A DNA stretch of 64,000 nucleotides from Agrobacterium vitis. GTDB taxonomy: Bacteria > Pseudomonadota > Alphaproteobacteria > Rhizobiales > Rhizobiaceae. A model generated the notes under the pieces. That model searched no databases. It saw nothing but the letters and a program-made list of their open reading frames with translations, and was not told where the DNA came from. Made by a program: the position numbers and the translations under genes. The DNA is taken from contig NZ_JACXXJ020000001.1 of assembly GCF_014926405.1 (NCBI RefSeq), forward strand, positions 62,001 to 126,000. Direction: 5' to 3'. This document shows, piece after piece, positions 28,583-37,934 of this stretch (its first letter is position 1; each line of letters starts with the position of its first letter).

Positions 28583-30142
28583 ATGAAGAGAAGAACATTC
28601 ATTGCGTCGACGGCACTCGTCATTGCCTCGCTGGCGGCCGGGGCAGCCGTCGCTCAGGAGGACAATCGTCGCGACTTGAGAATAGCAGTTCAGAAAAACC
28701 CCGAGACCCAGGAGCCGGTCGACCAGGCATCCAACGCCGCGTTCCGCAATAACCCATCGATCCACGAAACTTTGCTAAAGCTCGACCTGAACGATTACAC
28801 GGTTCGGCCGAACCTTGCGATCTCGTGGAAATGGATCGACGACACGACCCTGGAAATAAAGCTTCGCAAGGGCGTCATCTTCCACGACAGCCGTGAAATG
28901 ACCGCAGACGACGTGGCATTTTCGTTTGGCCCGGAACGCTTGACTGATCCAAAGGCGCCTGGATATCCAACCTACCTGACAAGCTTTAGCAGCCTTGATC
29001 ATGTCGACGTTGTCGATCCGGAAACAGTGCGCTTCGTCACGAAGTTCAAGGATCCCGTCTTGTTGCAGCGTCTGGCGAACTATTCCGCCGTTGTCATCAG
29101 CAAGGACGCCTGGGTGAAGATGGGCGGCGACTGGGTCAAGTGGAAGCAGAAGCCAATCGGCGCGGGCCCGTACAAGGTCGTTGAGTCTATCGCGAACGAT
29201 CATGTCACGCTGGCTGCTCACGATCTATATTTCGGCGGTAAGCCCAATGCTAAAACCGTTACTTTCAAAGTGGTGCCGGAGGTCTCGTCGCGCATCGCCG
29301 GTCTTCTCGCGGGCGACTATGACATCGTCACCGATCTTCCGCCGGACCAGCTCGACGTTGTAAACAAATCAACTGAGGCGAAGATCGTCGGCGGTCCGGT
29401 TCCGAATAATCGGATCCTGTTCTACGACAAGAACAATCCTGTGCTCAAGGATCCGCGCGTTCGCCAGGCGCTAAGCCTGGCCATTGATCGACAGGCAATC
29501 GTCGACTCCATCTGGGATGGAAAAACCGTCGTCCCGAATGGCGCGCAGTTCAAGGAATTCGGACCGATCTACCTGAAGGATCGTCCAAAGCCCGAGTACA
29601 ATCCAGAAAAGGCGCAGCAGCTCCTGAAGGACGCCGGCTATAACGGCGAGCAGATCACGATCCGGTCGCAGAACAACTATTACACGGCAGAAAACCCGGT
29701 CAGCGAGGCCATTGTCGCTATGTGGCAGGCCGTGGGTATCAATGCCAAGCTGGAATTTGTCGAAGCCGGCAAATTATTCGAAAACACAAATGCTCGCGCG
29801 ACGGGCAATTGGTCCAGCACTGCCATCGTTTCGGATCCTTATGTATCCGTGTACGCGCTTTCGTTCGCAAAGACCGCAACGATGGGTACACAAAAGATCT
29901 GGGAGAACCCGGAATTCGACGCCCTCGGTGCGAAGCTCGAACAGGCCATCGATCCAGCCGATCGCGCCAAGATCTTTTCCGACATGCTGGACATCATCGA
30001 GTTAAAGGATCCGGGCATCACCGTCCTGCACCAGAACGCCGTCTTCTACGGGATTTCCAACAAGGTGAAGTGGGAGCCTAAGCAGACTTTCGCCATGGAC
30101 CTCGGCGCCCAAAGCCTGTCCTTCGCAAACACCACCAAATGA
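28583..30142 (+). CDS. accA: AccA-like periplasmic solute-binding protein, copy 2
   Basis: A 519-aa family 5 binding protein related to AccA, the agrocinopine/agrocin 84 binding protein. Signal peptide MKRRTFIASTALVIASLAAG, then RRDLRIAVQKNPETQEPVD, GVIFHDSREMTADDVAFSF and VRQALSLAIDRQAIVDSIW. The start at 28583 has AGGGAGTGG upstream. The two ATPase genes follow ten bases later. It is nearly identical to the frameshifted copy in many stretches, including the C-terminal third. Confidence 0.85.
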   Translation: MKRRTFIASTALVIASLAAGAAVAQEDNRRDLRIAVQKNPETQEPVDQASNAAFRNNPSIHETLLKLDLNDYTVRPNLAISWKWIDDTTLEIKLRKGVIFHDSREMTADDVAFSFGPERLTDPKAPGYPTYLTSFSSLDHVDVVDPETVRFVTKFKDPVLLQRLANYSAVVISKDAWVKMGGDWVKWKQKPIGAGPYKVVESIANDHVTLAAHDLYFGGKPNAKTVTFKVVPEVSSRIAGLLAGDYDIVTDLPPDQLDVVNKSTEAKIVGGPVPNNRILFYDKNNPVLKDPRVRQALSLAIDRQAIVDSIWDGKTVVPNGAQFKEFGPIYLKDRPKPEYNPEKAQQLLKDAGYNGEQITIRSQNNYYTAENPVSEAIVAMWQAVGINAKLEFVEAGKLFENTNARATGNWSSTAIVSDPYVSVYALSFAKTATMGTQKIWENPEFDALGAKLEQAIDPADRAKIFSDMLDIIELKDPGITVLHQNAVFYGISNKVKWEPKQTFAMDLGAQSLSFANTTK

Positions 30143-30152
30143 GGTTGCGCCA

Positions 30153-31013
30153 ATGAGTGAACCCGTTCTCTCCATTCGAGACTTGAGCATTTCCTTTTTG
30201 AAACTGACTCCAGTCAAGTCCGTCTCTTTCGATGTCAAGGAAGGCGAAATTCTTGGGATCGTGGGAGAGAGCGGTTCGGGAAAATCGCTCTCCTGCCTCG
30301 CCATAGCCGGCCTCCTGCCGGCTATGGCTCATGCTTCCGGTACTTTGACGATCGGCGGCCACGCATTTGAAGCCTCCGATCTGCCAGGGGCACTTGCGTC
30401 GAAAATGCTTCCACCGATCGGTATGATTTTCCAGGAGCCGGTCTCCTGTCTTAATCCGGTGCGAACTGTTGGCGAACAAATCGCCGAGGCCGCGAGAAGT
30501 GCCGGACACTCTGCGGAAGAAGCTCGCAAGATAGCACTGCAGCTCCTGAAGGACGTCGCGATCGACGAGCCTGAAAAGCGTTATCACTACTACCCCTCGC
30601 AATTTTCCGGAGGCATGTGCCAGCGCGTCATGATCGCAACGGCCCTTGCTCTTGAACCGCACCTGGTCATTGCAGATGAGCCGACGACGGCCCTGGACGT
30701 TACTGTTCAGGCCCAGGTCGTTTCGCTTCTCGTTTCGTTGGTCCGTAAACGCGGCATCGCCATGATCTTTATCAGCCATGATCTCGATCTAATCGCCGAG
30801 GTCTGTGATCGCATCGTCGTCATGTACGGCGGCGAAATCATGGAAATCGATACGACTGAGAATATCTACGAGCGGCCGAGCCATCCCTACACACGCCTCC
30901 TGCTGGACGCGATGCCAGGACACGGCGAACCGCTGACCAGGTTGGTGGAAATGCCTCAGAACTGGCGGCTCGAAGCCGTAGCATCAACAAACGAAACGGA
31001 GCTCTCGCCATGA
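30153..31013 (+). CDS. ABC transporter ATPase, DppD type (AccB-like)
   Basis: A 286-aa ATPase of the agrocinopine-type importer. Walker A is GESGSGKSL near residue 36, the signature is FSGGMCQR, Walker B is [10 protein letters not shown] and the switch His is in FISHDLDL. It lacks the long cysteine-containing tail seen in the DppD-type protein at 19112. The stop overlaps the next ATPase start by four bases. Gene order binding protein, two ATPases, two permeases matches accABCDE. Confidence 0.86.
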   Translation: MSEPVLSIRDLSISFLKLTPVKSVSFDVKEGEILGIVGESGSGKSLSCLAIAGLLPAMAHASGTLTIGGHAFEASDLPGALASKMLPPIGMIFQEPVSCLNPVRTVGEQIAEAARSAGHSAEEARKIALQLLKDVAIDEPEKRYHYYPSQFSGGMCQRVMIATALALEPHLVIADEPTTALDVTVQAQVVSLLVSLVRKRGIAMIFISHDLDLIAEVCDRIVVMYGGEIMEIDTTENIYERPSHPYTRLLLDAMPGHGEPLTRLVEMPQNWRLEAVASTNETELSP

Positions 31014-31882
31014 GTCTGGAAACATTGGGCAGGACGACCGTTCTCGAAGCCCGCGATCTCGATTTCACTTACAAATCCGGCTTTTCACTTTTGCCGAATA
31101 GCCGCAAGGGTCACCATGCCGTCCGCGGCGTCTCCCTCACCCTCGGCCAGGGCGAAACGCTCGGTCTGGTCGGTGAGTCTGGATGCGGTAAATCGACCCT
31201 TTCCGCACTTCTTTGCGGTGACCGCAATCCCGATAGCGGATCGCTGGAGCTGTTCGGCGAGCCATTCAAAACGTATCTCCGGCCGAACCGTCGGCGCCTG
31301 GCACGTGTCCTTCAAGTCGTCGCCCAGGATACGCTTGGCGCTTTCGACCCGCGCCATACGATCGGTCACCAGATCGAGGAAGTGCTCGCCATTCATTCGA
31401 TCGGACGCAAGACAGATCGGCGTGATATGGCCAGGGATGCGCTCGATGCAGTCGCACTTCCAAGCGCGATGCTGGACCGCTATCCCCATCAGATGTCGGG
31501 CGGCCAGCGGCAACGCGCCGCCATCGCCAGGGCGCTCGTTGCCGAACCGAAGATCCTGCTCTGCGACGAACCTGTCTCGGCGCTGGACGTGTCGGTCCAG
31601 GCACAGGTTCTCAATCTCCTGCTCGATCTTCAGGAGAAGCGCGGTCTCTCCATCCTGTTCATCAGCCATGATGTGCGCGTGGTGCGGCATGTGTCGCATC
31701 GCGTCGTCGTGATGCAGGCCGGTCGCGTGGTGGAGACAGGACCGACCGCAAAAGTCTTTGCCGGGCCCTCCGATCCCTACACGGTGAAACTGCTCGCGGC
31801 CGTCCCGAAAGGCAGGCGCCGGGCAAATTCGGCGGATTTCGCATCCAACCGCCAGATACCTACGGAGGCTGCATCATGCTGA
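31010..31882 (+). CDS. ABC transporter ATPase, DppF type (AccC-like)
   Basis: A 290-aa ATPase partner. Walker A is GESGCGKST near residue 60, the signature is MSGGQRQR, Walker B is LCDEPVSALD and the switch His is in FISHDVRV. It begins four bases inside the preceding gene and overlaps the permease start by seven bases. The C-terminal tail after the ATPase core is short and probably not functional beyond stability. Confidence 0.86.
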   Translation: MSLETLGRTTVLEARDLDFTYKSGFSLLPNSRKGHHAVRGVSLTLGQGETLGLVGESGCGKSTLSALLCGDRNPDSGSLELFGEPFKTYLRPNRRRLARVLQVVAQDTLGAFDPRHTIGHQIEEVLAIHSIGRKTDRRDMARDALDAVALPSAMLDRYPHQMSGGQRQRAAIARALVAEPKILLCDEPVSALDVSVQAQVLNLLLDLQEKRGLSILFISHDVRVVRHVSHRVVVMQAGRVVETGPTAKVFAGPSDPYTVKLLAAVPKGRRRANSADFASNRQIPTEAASC

Positions 31883-32802
31883 ACACAATGACCAGCGCAG
31901 TCCTGCGCGCAATCTTAACGGTCTGGCTCGTCATCACCTTCACCTTCGTCATGCTTCGCATCAGCGGCGATCCGATGACTTCGCTTCTTGGTGTCGAAAC
32001 CCCACCCCAGGTCATCGAGATGCTGCGCCAGCAATGGGGCCTGGATCGTCCTGTCACCGAACAGTATTTCGCTTATATCGGGCGCATGCTGACCGGGGAT
32101 TTCGGAGTGTCGCTACGTAGCGGCCAAGACGCGCTCGGTACAGTCCTCGGAAAGCTTCCGGCCACTTTGCAGCTCATGGCGGCAGCACTTGTACTTGCTC
32201 TCGTCGTCGGTGTTCCACTCGGCATCGTGGCCGCACGTTACCGTGGCGGTATCGTCGACCGGACCGTGATTGGCCTTGCTGTGCTGACCCATTCCGTCCC
32301 GACTTTTCTGACCGGAATTCTCCTCATCCAGCTCTTCGCCGTGAAATTGCGGATCCTGCCGTCCGGCGGAGGATCGACGCTCGCTCACCTGGTGATGCCC
32401 ACATTGGTAATCGGTCTTTACAACGCGGGAGTCATCGCGAGGTTCGTTCGCTCCAGCGCCCTCGAGGTCATGGGCCAACGCTATATCCTCGCGGCGCGCG
32501 CGCGTCGTGTCTCGGAGTGGGGACTTATCGGCAGGCATGTGATGCCGAACGCGGCCCTCCCACTTCTGACACTGCTCGGATTTCTGCTTGGTGGAATGAT
32601 TGGTGGATCGGCGGTCGTTGAAGCCGTCTACGCATGGCCCGGCGTCGGCCTCCTCCTCATCAGTTCCGTGGCATCCCGCGATGTCGCGGTCGTGCAGGCT
32701 ATCGTCATTCTCATCACGATCGCCATGGTCAGTGCAAATCTGCTCGTCGATTTCCTCCAGACGCTGGCTGACCCGCGCCTGCGCTACTCGAACCGGTCTT
32801 GA
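31876..32802 (+). CDS. Oligopeptide-type ABC transporter permease (AccD-like)
   Basis: A 308-aa DppB-type permease. The N-terminal hydrophobic segment is followed by RISGDPMTSLLGVETPPQ; the coupling loop ILAARARRVSEWGLIGRHVM lies near residues 205-224, followed by VVEAVYAWPGVG. It closely parallels the permease at 21701 of the neighbouring transporter, suggesting that the two systems arose from a common ancestor and import related compounds. Confidence 0.86.
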   Translation: MLNTMTSAVLRAILTVWLVITFTFVMLRISGDPMTSLLGVETPPQVIEMLRQQWGLDRPVTEQYFAYIGRMLTGDFGVSLRSGQDALGTVLGKLPATLQLMAAALVLALVVGVPLGIVAARYRGGIVDRTVIGLAVLTHSVPTFLTGILLIQLFAVKLRILPSGGGSTLAHLVMPTLVIGLYNAGVIARFVRSSALEVMGQRYILAARARRVSEWGLIGRHVMPNAALPLLTLLGFLLGGMIGGSAVVEAVYAWPGVGLLLISSVASRDVAVVQAIVILITIAMVSANLLVDFLQTLADPRLRYSNRS

Positions 32803-32813
32803 AGGAGGCATCC

Positions 32814-33689
32814 ATGACAGATCTTACGCCCGCTACACCGAAGAGCTCCGACCTCGTCTCGAAGCTGCCGCGCATCAACCCTCTGCTGGCCATGTGCCTT
32901 TTCGTGATGGTTGCAGCTATTTGCCTGGCCGTCTTCGCCGACAAACTGGCACCATACGGATTTGCTCAGATTGACCTGAAGGCGCGTAAGATGCCGCCGC
33001 TTCACGTCGGGACCGGCGCCGTGCACTGGTTCGGCACGGATGAGATGGGGCGCGATATCCTCAGCCGCATCTTCTATGCACTGCGCATGAGCATCATGAT
33101 ATCGCTCGGTGCGGCGATCATCAGCATGACTATCGGCACCACGCTGGGCCTTATTGCCGCCTTCCGCCGTGGTCTCGCCGATGCCATTATCCGGGTAGCT
33201 GTCGATTTCCAGGCATCCATGCCGTTTATCATCATCGCACTAACGGTATTGGCCTTCCTCGGAAACAGCCTGACGCTCTTCATCTGCCTGCTTGGTTTGT
33301 TCGGCTGGGAGCGTTTCGCGCGACTGACGCGGACCATGGCCGGTCTTGAACTGGAAAAACCGTATATCGCTGCTTTGCATCGCAATGGCGCCGGCAGCTT
33401 CCGTATCGCGGTGAAGCACGTTCTTCCCAACATTCTTGCCATCGTGCTCGTCACGTTCACGGTCGTGATGCCCGAGGTTCTGATTCTGGAATCTTCATTG
33501 AGCTTCCTTGGGCTCGGTGTGCAGCCACCGATGGTCAGCCTTGGATCGCTGGTTGGTGCGGGCCGCGACTACATCATGACGGAATGGTGGATTTCGATCG
33601 TTCCCGGAGTCGTCATTTTCGTACTTGGACTGACCATCAGCCTTATCGGCGATCAGTTGCGCGACATCTTCGATCCCACGCTGAAATGA
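32814..33689 (+). CDS. Oligopeptide-type ABC transporter permease (AccE-like)
   Basis: A 291-aa DppC-type permease with HWFGTDEMGRDILSRIFYAL near residue 70 and ESSLSFLGLGVQPPMVSLG near the end. The ATG at 32814 is preceded by GAAGGAGG at 32801-32808, which selects it over an upstream in-frame codon. The gene pairs with the preceding permease. The phosphodiesterase gene follows after about 96 bases. Confidence 0.86.
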   Translation: MTDLTPATPKSSDLVSKLPRINPLLAMCLFVMVAAICLAVFADKLAPYGFAQIDLKARKMPPLHVGTGAVHWFGTDEMGRDILSRIFYALRMSIMISLGAAIISMTIGTTLGLIAAFRRGLADAIIRVAVDFQASMPFIIIALTVLAFLGNSLTLFICLLGLFGWERFARLTRTMAGLELEKPYIAALHRNGAGSFRIAVKHVLPNILAIVLVTFTVVMPEVLILESSLSFLGLGVQPPMVSLGSLVGAGRDYIMTEWWISIVPGVVIFVLGLTISLIGDQLRDIFDPTLK

Positions 33690-33785
33690 CCGGAACGGTT
33701 TAATTTCGTCTGACTCCCCGCTCCGGCCAGATAGTCCACAACCGGCGTCCGGACGGCGTACTTAGCCAGTGACAGGATTTATACT

Positions 33786-34583
33786 ATGTCGATTTTACGA
33801 TCAGAGACCGGGACAGTTCATATCTGCGGACACCGCGGTCACCTTGTCGCTTCGCCTGAAAACACGTTTGCGTCCTTCCGCATGGCAAAGAAGCTCGGTG
33901 CAACCATCTGCGAGACTGATCTGGTCCTGTCGGCCGACGGTGAGTTGATCCTTTTCCATGATGCCACGGTCGACCGCACATCGAACGGCAAAGGCCTCGT
34001 ATCGAAGATGACGCTGGCTGAACTCAAGGCGCTCGATGTCGGCAGCTGGTTTTCTCCGGAGTTTGAAGGCGTGCGCGTACCGACATTGCGCGAGGCCATC
34101 GTGTTTGCCCGGGAGAACGGGATGCTGCTGCAACTTGAGCTGAAGGTTCAGGGACTGGACGACCTGCTCTTTCCGAAGACGGCTGCGTTGCTCGATGAGC
34201 TGGATGCCCACGATGTCGTGTGGTTTTCGTCGCTCGACTTCAGGCAACTTCGGGACATAAAGAGACAGATCCCGAAGGTCCCGACCGTCGGTCTCAGCCA
34301 CACCAGCTTCATCGATCCGGTCGCGCTTGCGAAAGAGGCGCATCTCGATGCGCTTCAGTTCGATTGGCACAGGTTCTCGCCAGAGGAGGCAATCCAGCTC
34401 CACAGGAATGGCATCGCAGCCACTGTCGTCGTCATCGCAACCCAAAAGGAGATCGAGCGTCGAGCCTCCTATGGCGACGATATCGAACGCCGTGTGGCCG
34501 AATGGATATCAGATGGACATATCGACCAATTGCTGGGCGACGACGTCGCCTGGGTCGAACGCGTCGTGCGCAGCGCAAGCTGA
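33786..34583 (+). CDS. accF: Glycerophosphodiester phosphodiesterase family protein (AccF-like)
   Basis: A 265-aa GDPD-fold enzyme. Catalytic elements are HRGHLVASPENT near residue 16 (His, Arg, Glu), CETDLVLSADGELILFHD with the metal-binding Glu and Asp and the second His, and a Glu in LQLELKV. AccF cleaves agrocinopines into a sugar and a sugar phosphate in the cytoplasm after import. Its position directly behind the transporter matches accF. A paralogue follows immediately, so which one is the true AccF equivalent is uncertain. Confidence 0.8.
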   Translation: MSILRSETGTVHICGHRGHLVASPENTFASFRMAKKLGATICETDLVLSADGELILFHDATVDRTSNGKGLVSKMTLAELKALDVGSWFSPEFEGVRVPTLREAIVFARENGMLLQLELKVQGLDDLLFPKTAALLDELDAHDVVWFSSLDFRQLRDIKRQIPKVPTVGLSHTSFIDPVALAKEAHLDALQFDWHRFSPEEAIQLHRNGIAATVVVIATQKEIERRASYGDDIERRVAEWISDGHIDQLLGDDVAWVERVVRSAS

Positions 34584-34675
34584 CATCCGCCCGGAGATGG
34601 GCAGTTTTTGTATGCCGACAGAAATTACCTGCGTGATCTCCCAACGCGCAGTTCGGTTGAACGAAAGGAAAGAAA

Positions 34676-35476
34676 ATGAATCCGCTTAGAATGACGCCAC
34701 AGACTCTGCGTCTTGGTGGTCACCGCGGCCACAGCGCCGGCGCTCCGGAGAATACGCTCACAGCCTTTAGAAAGGCATCCGAATTCGGAGGCCCCAAGGT
34801 CACCTGCGAGACCGACCTCTCGATCACGCGCGATGGCGAACTGGTCCTCATTCACGACAAGACGGTAGACCGGACCACCAACGGTCGCGGTCTCGTCCAG
34901 AACATGACCTATTCGGAGATTTCCAGGCTCGACGCCGGAAGCTGGTTCGGCGAACAATTCGCCGGCGAACGGATCCCGCTGCTGAAAGATGCCCTTCATC
35001 TCGCCCGTGAACTCGACATGATCTACCAGCTCGAGCTCAAGATCTACGACCAGAATGACATCTTCTTCCCGAAGCTGAGAGCGCTCATCGACGAACTGGG
35101 TTGTGCCGACCTTCTCCAGTTCTCCTCGTTCGATTATGTCCAGCTGAAGGCCGTGAAAGCAGCGATACCGGAAGTGCCGACCGTTGGTCTCATGCACTCC
35201 CGCCTGATCGACCCTGCCGCTATTGCCCGCCAGGCCAATCTCGATGCGATGAACATCGAGATCTACCACTTCGCCAGCGGCGAGGCGCGCCAGCTTCGGG
35301 ACGAGGGCTTCGCGGCATTCTGCTATTTGCCAGCCGGACATCACGAAAAGCTGATGCAGTACGGCGTCAATGTCGAAGCTCAGGTCGTTCAGGGGATTCG
35401 CGATGGTCAGCTCGACCAGCTACTCGGAGACGACGTCGCACAGGTTGCAAGGCTGAAAGAAGAAGCAAATGGCTGA
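34676..35476 (+). CDS. Glycerophosphodiester phosphodiesterase family protein, paralogue of the preceding gene
   Basis: A 266-aa GDPD-fold enzyme with HRGHSAGAPENT, CETDLSITRDGELVLIHD and LELKIYD, the same catalytic set as its neighbour, and the shared C-terminal QLLGDDVA. It is a clear paralogue rather than a close duplicate. AGGAAAG precedes the start. The stop overlaps the phosphatase gene by eight bases, coupling cleavage of a phosphodiester to removal of the phosphate. Two enzymes in tandem suggest two related substrates. Confidence 0.85.
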   Translation: MNPLRMTPQTLRLGGHRGHSAGAPENTLTAFRKASEFGGPKVTCETDLSITRDGELVLIHDKTVDRTTNGRGLVQNMTYSEISRLDAGSWFGEQFAGERIPLLKDALHLARELDMIYQLELKIYDQNDIFFPKLRALIDELGCADLLQFSSFDYVQLKAVKAAIPEVPTVGLMHSRLIDPAAIARQANLDAMNIEIYHFASGEARQLRDEGFAAFCYLPAGHHEKLMQYGVNVEAQVVQGIRDGQLDQLLGDDVAQVARLKEEANG

Positions 35477-36287
35477 TCAGAATAATCCGAAGTCTGCGGG
35501 TCAAGATACCGCGGCCATTGTCGAGAAGATCGCGCGCAAAGCCGGCGAGCGCGCCCTTGCTCACTTTCGTTCCCTGTCGAGCCTTCCGGTAGAGACAAAG
35601 GGACACCTCGATCTCGTTACCGAGGCTGACAAGGACGTTGAGGAATTTTTGATTGCCAGCTTGCGAAAGGCATTCCCGGATGACGGCATCATGGGTGAGG
35701 AGAGTGGCGAGATCGCTGGTACCTCCGGTCGCGTCTGGGTCATCGATCCGATCGACGGAACATTCAACTTCGTCCGCGGCGGCCAGAACTGGGCAATCTC
35801 GGTCGGCCTTTACGAGAACCGTCGTCCATCATTTGGGGTGATTTATGCGCCTGTTCGAGATCTGACTCTGGTCGGCGGGAAGACTGTTCCGACTCAACTC
35901 AACGGTCAACCGATCAAGCCGCTGCCTGCGCTTGATATGTCGCGCGCCTCGACCGGTTTTAGCTATCACCCCTCGGCATCGACGGCTGACCGGCTGGAGG
36001 TCATTCGCTTTATTTCGGATGACCTGAATATCAGCTTCCGGTTCTGCGGGGCGGCGACGCTGTCGATGATCGAAGTGGCGATGGGCGAGACCGACGGCTA
36101 CGTGTCGCTCGGGGATTCGACCTGGGATGTGATGGCAGCACTGCCGATACTCAGCAATCTGGGTATCTCCAATACGATCGACTGGGACAACATCGATCTC
36201 TCTTCGAAGCTCCGCTTTGCGTGTGGAAGCGAGGAATTCCTCAGCAAGGTGCGCCCGCTGATCGAAAAGGTCTCTGCGGCTGCATAG
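35469..36287 (+). CDS. accG: Inositol-monophosphatase-family phosphatase (AccG-like)
   Basis: A 272-aa magnesium-dependent sugar phosphatase. The metal site residues are visible: Glu in IMGEESGE near residue 76, the DPIDGTFNF motif near residue 96 and the late Asp in DSTWDVMA near residue 222. In the acc locus AccG is a phosphatase acting on the sugar phosphate released by AccF. Coupling to the phosphodiesterase gene supports that role here. The exact sugar phosphate is unknown. Confidence 0.83.
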   Translation: MADQNNPKSAGQDTAAIVEKIARKAGERALAHFRSLSSLPVETKGHLDLVTEADKDVEEFLIASLRKAFPDDGIMGEESGEIAGTSGRVWVIDPIDGTFNFVRGGQNWAISVGLYENRRPSFGVIYAPVRDLTLVGGKTVPTQLNGQPIKPLPALDMSRASTGFSYHPSASTADRLEVIRFISDDLNISFRFCGAATLSMIEVAMGETDGYVSLGDSTWDVMAALPILSNLGISNTIDWDNIDLSSKLRFACGSEEFLSKVRPLIEKVSAAA

Positions 36288-36487
36288 TCGCGGCCTTGGC
36301 GGTTTGATTGGACACCTCTTCGCAATCCGGGCGCCGCGTCATTGCTGGTCGCGGCGCCCCTCAAAAGCCGGGCGCGGTCCCTTGTTTCAGGGCGATGCTG
36401 CTTCGGAAAGGAACATTCAGTTCGTTGAGCGTGCCCCTCACCGAGGATGGCCGCCATCGCTTTCTCAATTTGAGGGTGGATCACGCC

Positions 36488-37015
36488 ATGCCCGGTGAAC
36501 CTGCAGGACAAACAGCTTTAACGCGGTTGACCCTGGTAGCAGACAAGCTCTGGAACAGAGAGAGCAGGCCCCAGTACGCGGCGATCTGCTACCGGCGAAC
36601 CGGCGAAAGTTCATGCCCAATTGAGATTCTTCTCATCACCAGCCGCGGGACCGGTCGATGGGTCATACCCAAAGGTTGGCCAATGGGGAAAAAGAAGCCG
36701 CACGAGGTCGCAAGCCAGGAGGCCTGGGAAGAGGCAGGTGTCCGGGGGCGCGTCCGAAAAAAGGCTTGGGGCCACTTCACCTATGTCAAGAGGCTCGATG
36801 ACGGTGACCTCATCCCGGCAATGGTGCAGGTTCATCTTCTCGATGTCCAGACAATGGAAGACGACTTTCCGGAGCGCCATCAGCGCGATCTTCAATGGTT
36901 CAGCCCGAGCATGGCGGCATCTGCGGTCGGAGAGCCGGAACTGCGCGGCCTCTTCGCGAGGCTGGAACAACGAGAAAAGCAACGGACCGCAGGCGGCGCC
37001 TCCAAGGCGGGCTGA
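36488..37015 (+). CDS. Nudix hydrolase
   Basis: A Nudix-fold protein of about 175 aa from the chosen start, resembling diphosphoinositol-polyphosphate-type hydrolases common in rhizobia. The Nudix box runs through GWPMGKKKPHEVASQEAW and EEAGV; the usual Arg of REUxEE is Gln here, but both metal-binding Glu of EE remain. An upstream in-frame ATG at 36308 would add 60 residues without family character, so 36488 is preferred, with modest certainty. It sits about 200 bases after the phosphatase gene and 22 before the isomerase gene. A role in the catabolic pathway is not established. Confidence 0.78.
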   Translation: MPGEPAGQTALTRLTLVADKLWNRESRPQYAAICYRRTGESSCPIEILLITSRGTGRWVIPKGWPMGKKKPHEVASQEAWEEAGVRGRVRKKAWGHFTYVKRLDDGDLIPAMVQVHLLDVQTMEDDFPERHQRDLQWFSPSMAASAVGEPELRGLFARLEQREKQRTAGGASKAG

Positions 37016-37037
37016 AACTTGAGGAGCGGAAATCACT

Positions 37038-37934
37038 ATGAGCAATATCATTGCAACCGGCTTCAATACGGCATCGACAGACGGCGAGCTTGGCAGCCTC
37101 GAGAGAGATCTGCGCCGGCTTCAGTCAATCGGCGTCGACACGGTCGAACTGGCCCTTTCCAGCCTCGATCTGATCGCGGGCGGCCGTATCATCAAAGAGC
37201 GCGCCAATCGGCTCAGGACCCTGCTTCAGACATTCTCCTTTCGCTATACCGTCCACGGCCTAGTGTCCTCGAACTTCATGGACCCCGCCACGCACCGGTA
37301 TCAGGTCGATGCTGCAAAGGCATTGGTCGAGATATGCGACAGCATTAACGCGCGCGTCCTCGTCCAGCACGCGGGGTTTCTTCGCGCCGACCAGGTTGCT
37401 GAACGCGCCAGCGCTGACGAGCGCCAACGCGAAGCCCTGTCCGAATTGGGCGAGCATGCCAAAGGATACGGTGTTCGCATCGCTTTCGAGAATATTTTTA
37501 CCACAGAGCCAGGCCAGTATCGTCAAACTCCGGCCGAGGTTGCGGCGACGGTAAAGGCCGTCAACCACCCGAATGTCGTAGCCCTGATCGACTTCAGCCA
37601 CGCCTATCTCGAATCAACCTATCGGGGCCTTGATTTTCGCGATCAGCTCCGCGCCATGGCCCCGGTCGCTGGTCATCTGCATGTCCACGATTCCTTTGGC
37701 CGACCGTTTGAATTCTACAAGGGACATTTCCCTCAGGAATACACGGCACTGGGTATCGGCGACTTACACATGCCTCTCGAGTGGGGCGATATCCCTTTCG
37801 ACGAAATCTTTGCCGAACTCGACTTCCTTCCGGAAACCATCCTGATGATGGAGATCAACTCTCGCTATCGCAGCGAACAACCGGACTGCCTTCAGCGCGC
37901 CCATGAGCTGATCGACTTAAATCGAGGTCGATGA
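37038..37934 (+). CDS. Sugar phosphate isomerase/epimerase family (TIM barrel) protein
   Basis: A 298-aa xylose-isomerase-like TIM-barrel protein. Likely metal ligands are in IAFENIF (Glu), ALIDFSHAY (Asp, His), HLHVHDSFG and the late MMEINSRY (Glu), the usual set for this superfamily. GGAG precedes the start. The stop overlaps the next gene by four bases, linking it to the mutarotase-like protein. It probably interconverts a sugar released by the phosphodiesterase/phosphatase steps, but the substrate is unknown. Confidence 0.82.
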   Translation: MSNIIATGFNTASTDGELGSLERDLRRLQSIGVDTVELALSSLDLIAGGRIIKERANRLRTLLQTFSFRYTVHGLVSSNFMDPATHRYQVDAAKALVEICDSINARVLVQHAGFLRADQVAERASADERQREALSELGEHAKGYGVRIAFENIFTTEPGQYRQTPAEVAATVKAVNHPNVVALIDFSHAYLESTYRGLDFRDQLRAMAPVAGHLHVHDSFGRPFEFYKGHFPQEYTALGIGDLHMPLEWGDIPFDEIFAELDFLPETILMMEINSRYRSEQPDCLQRAHELIDLNRGR

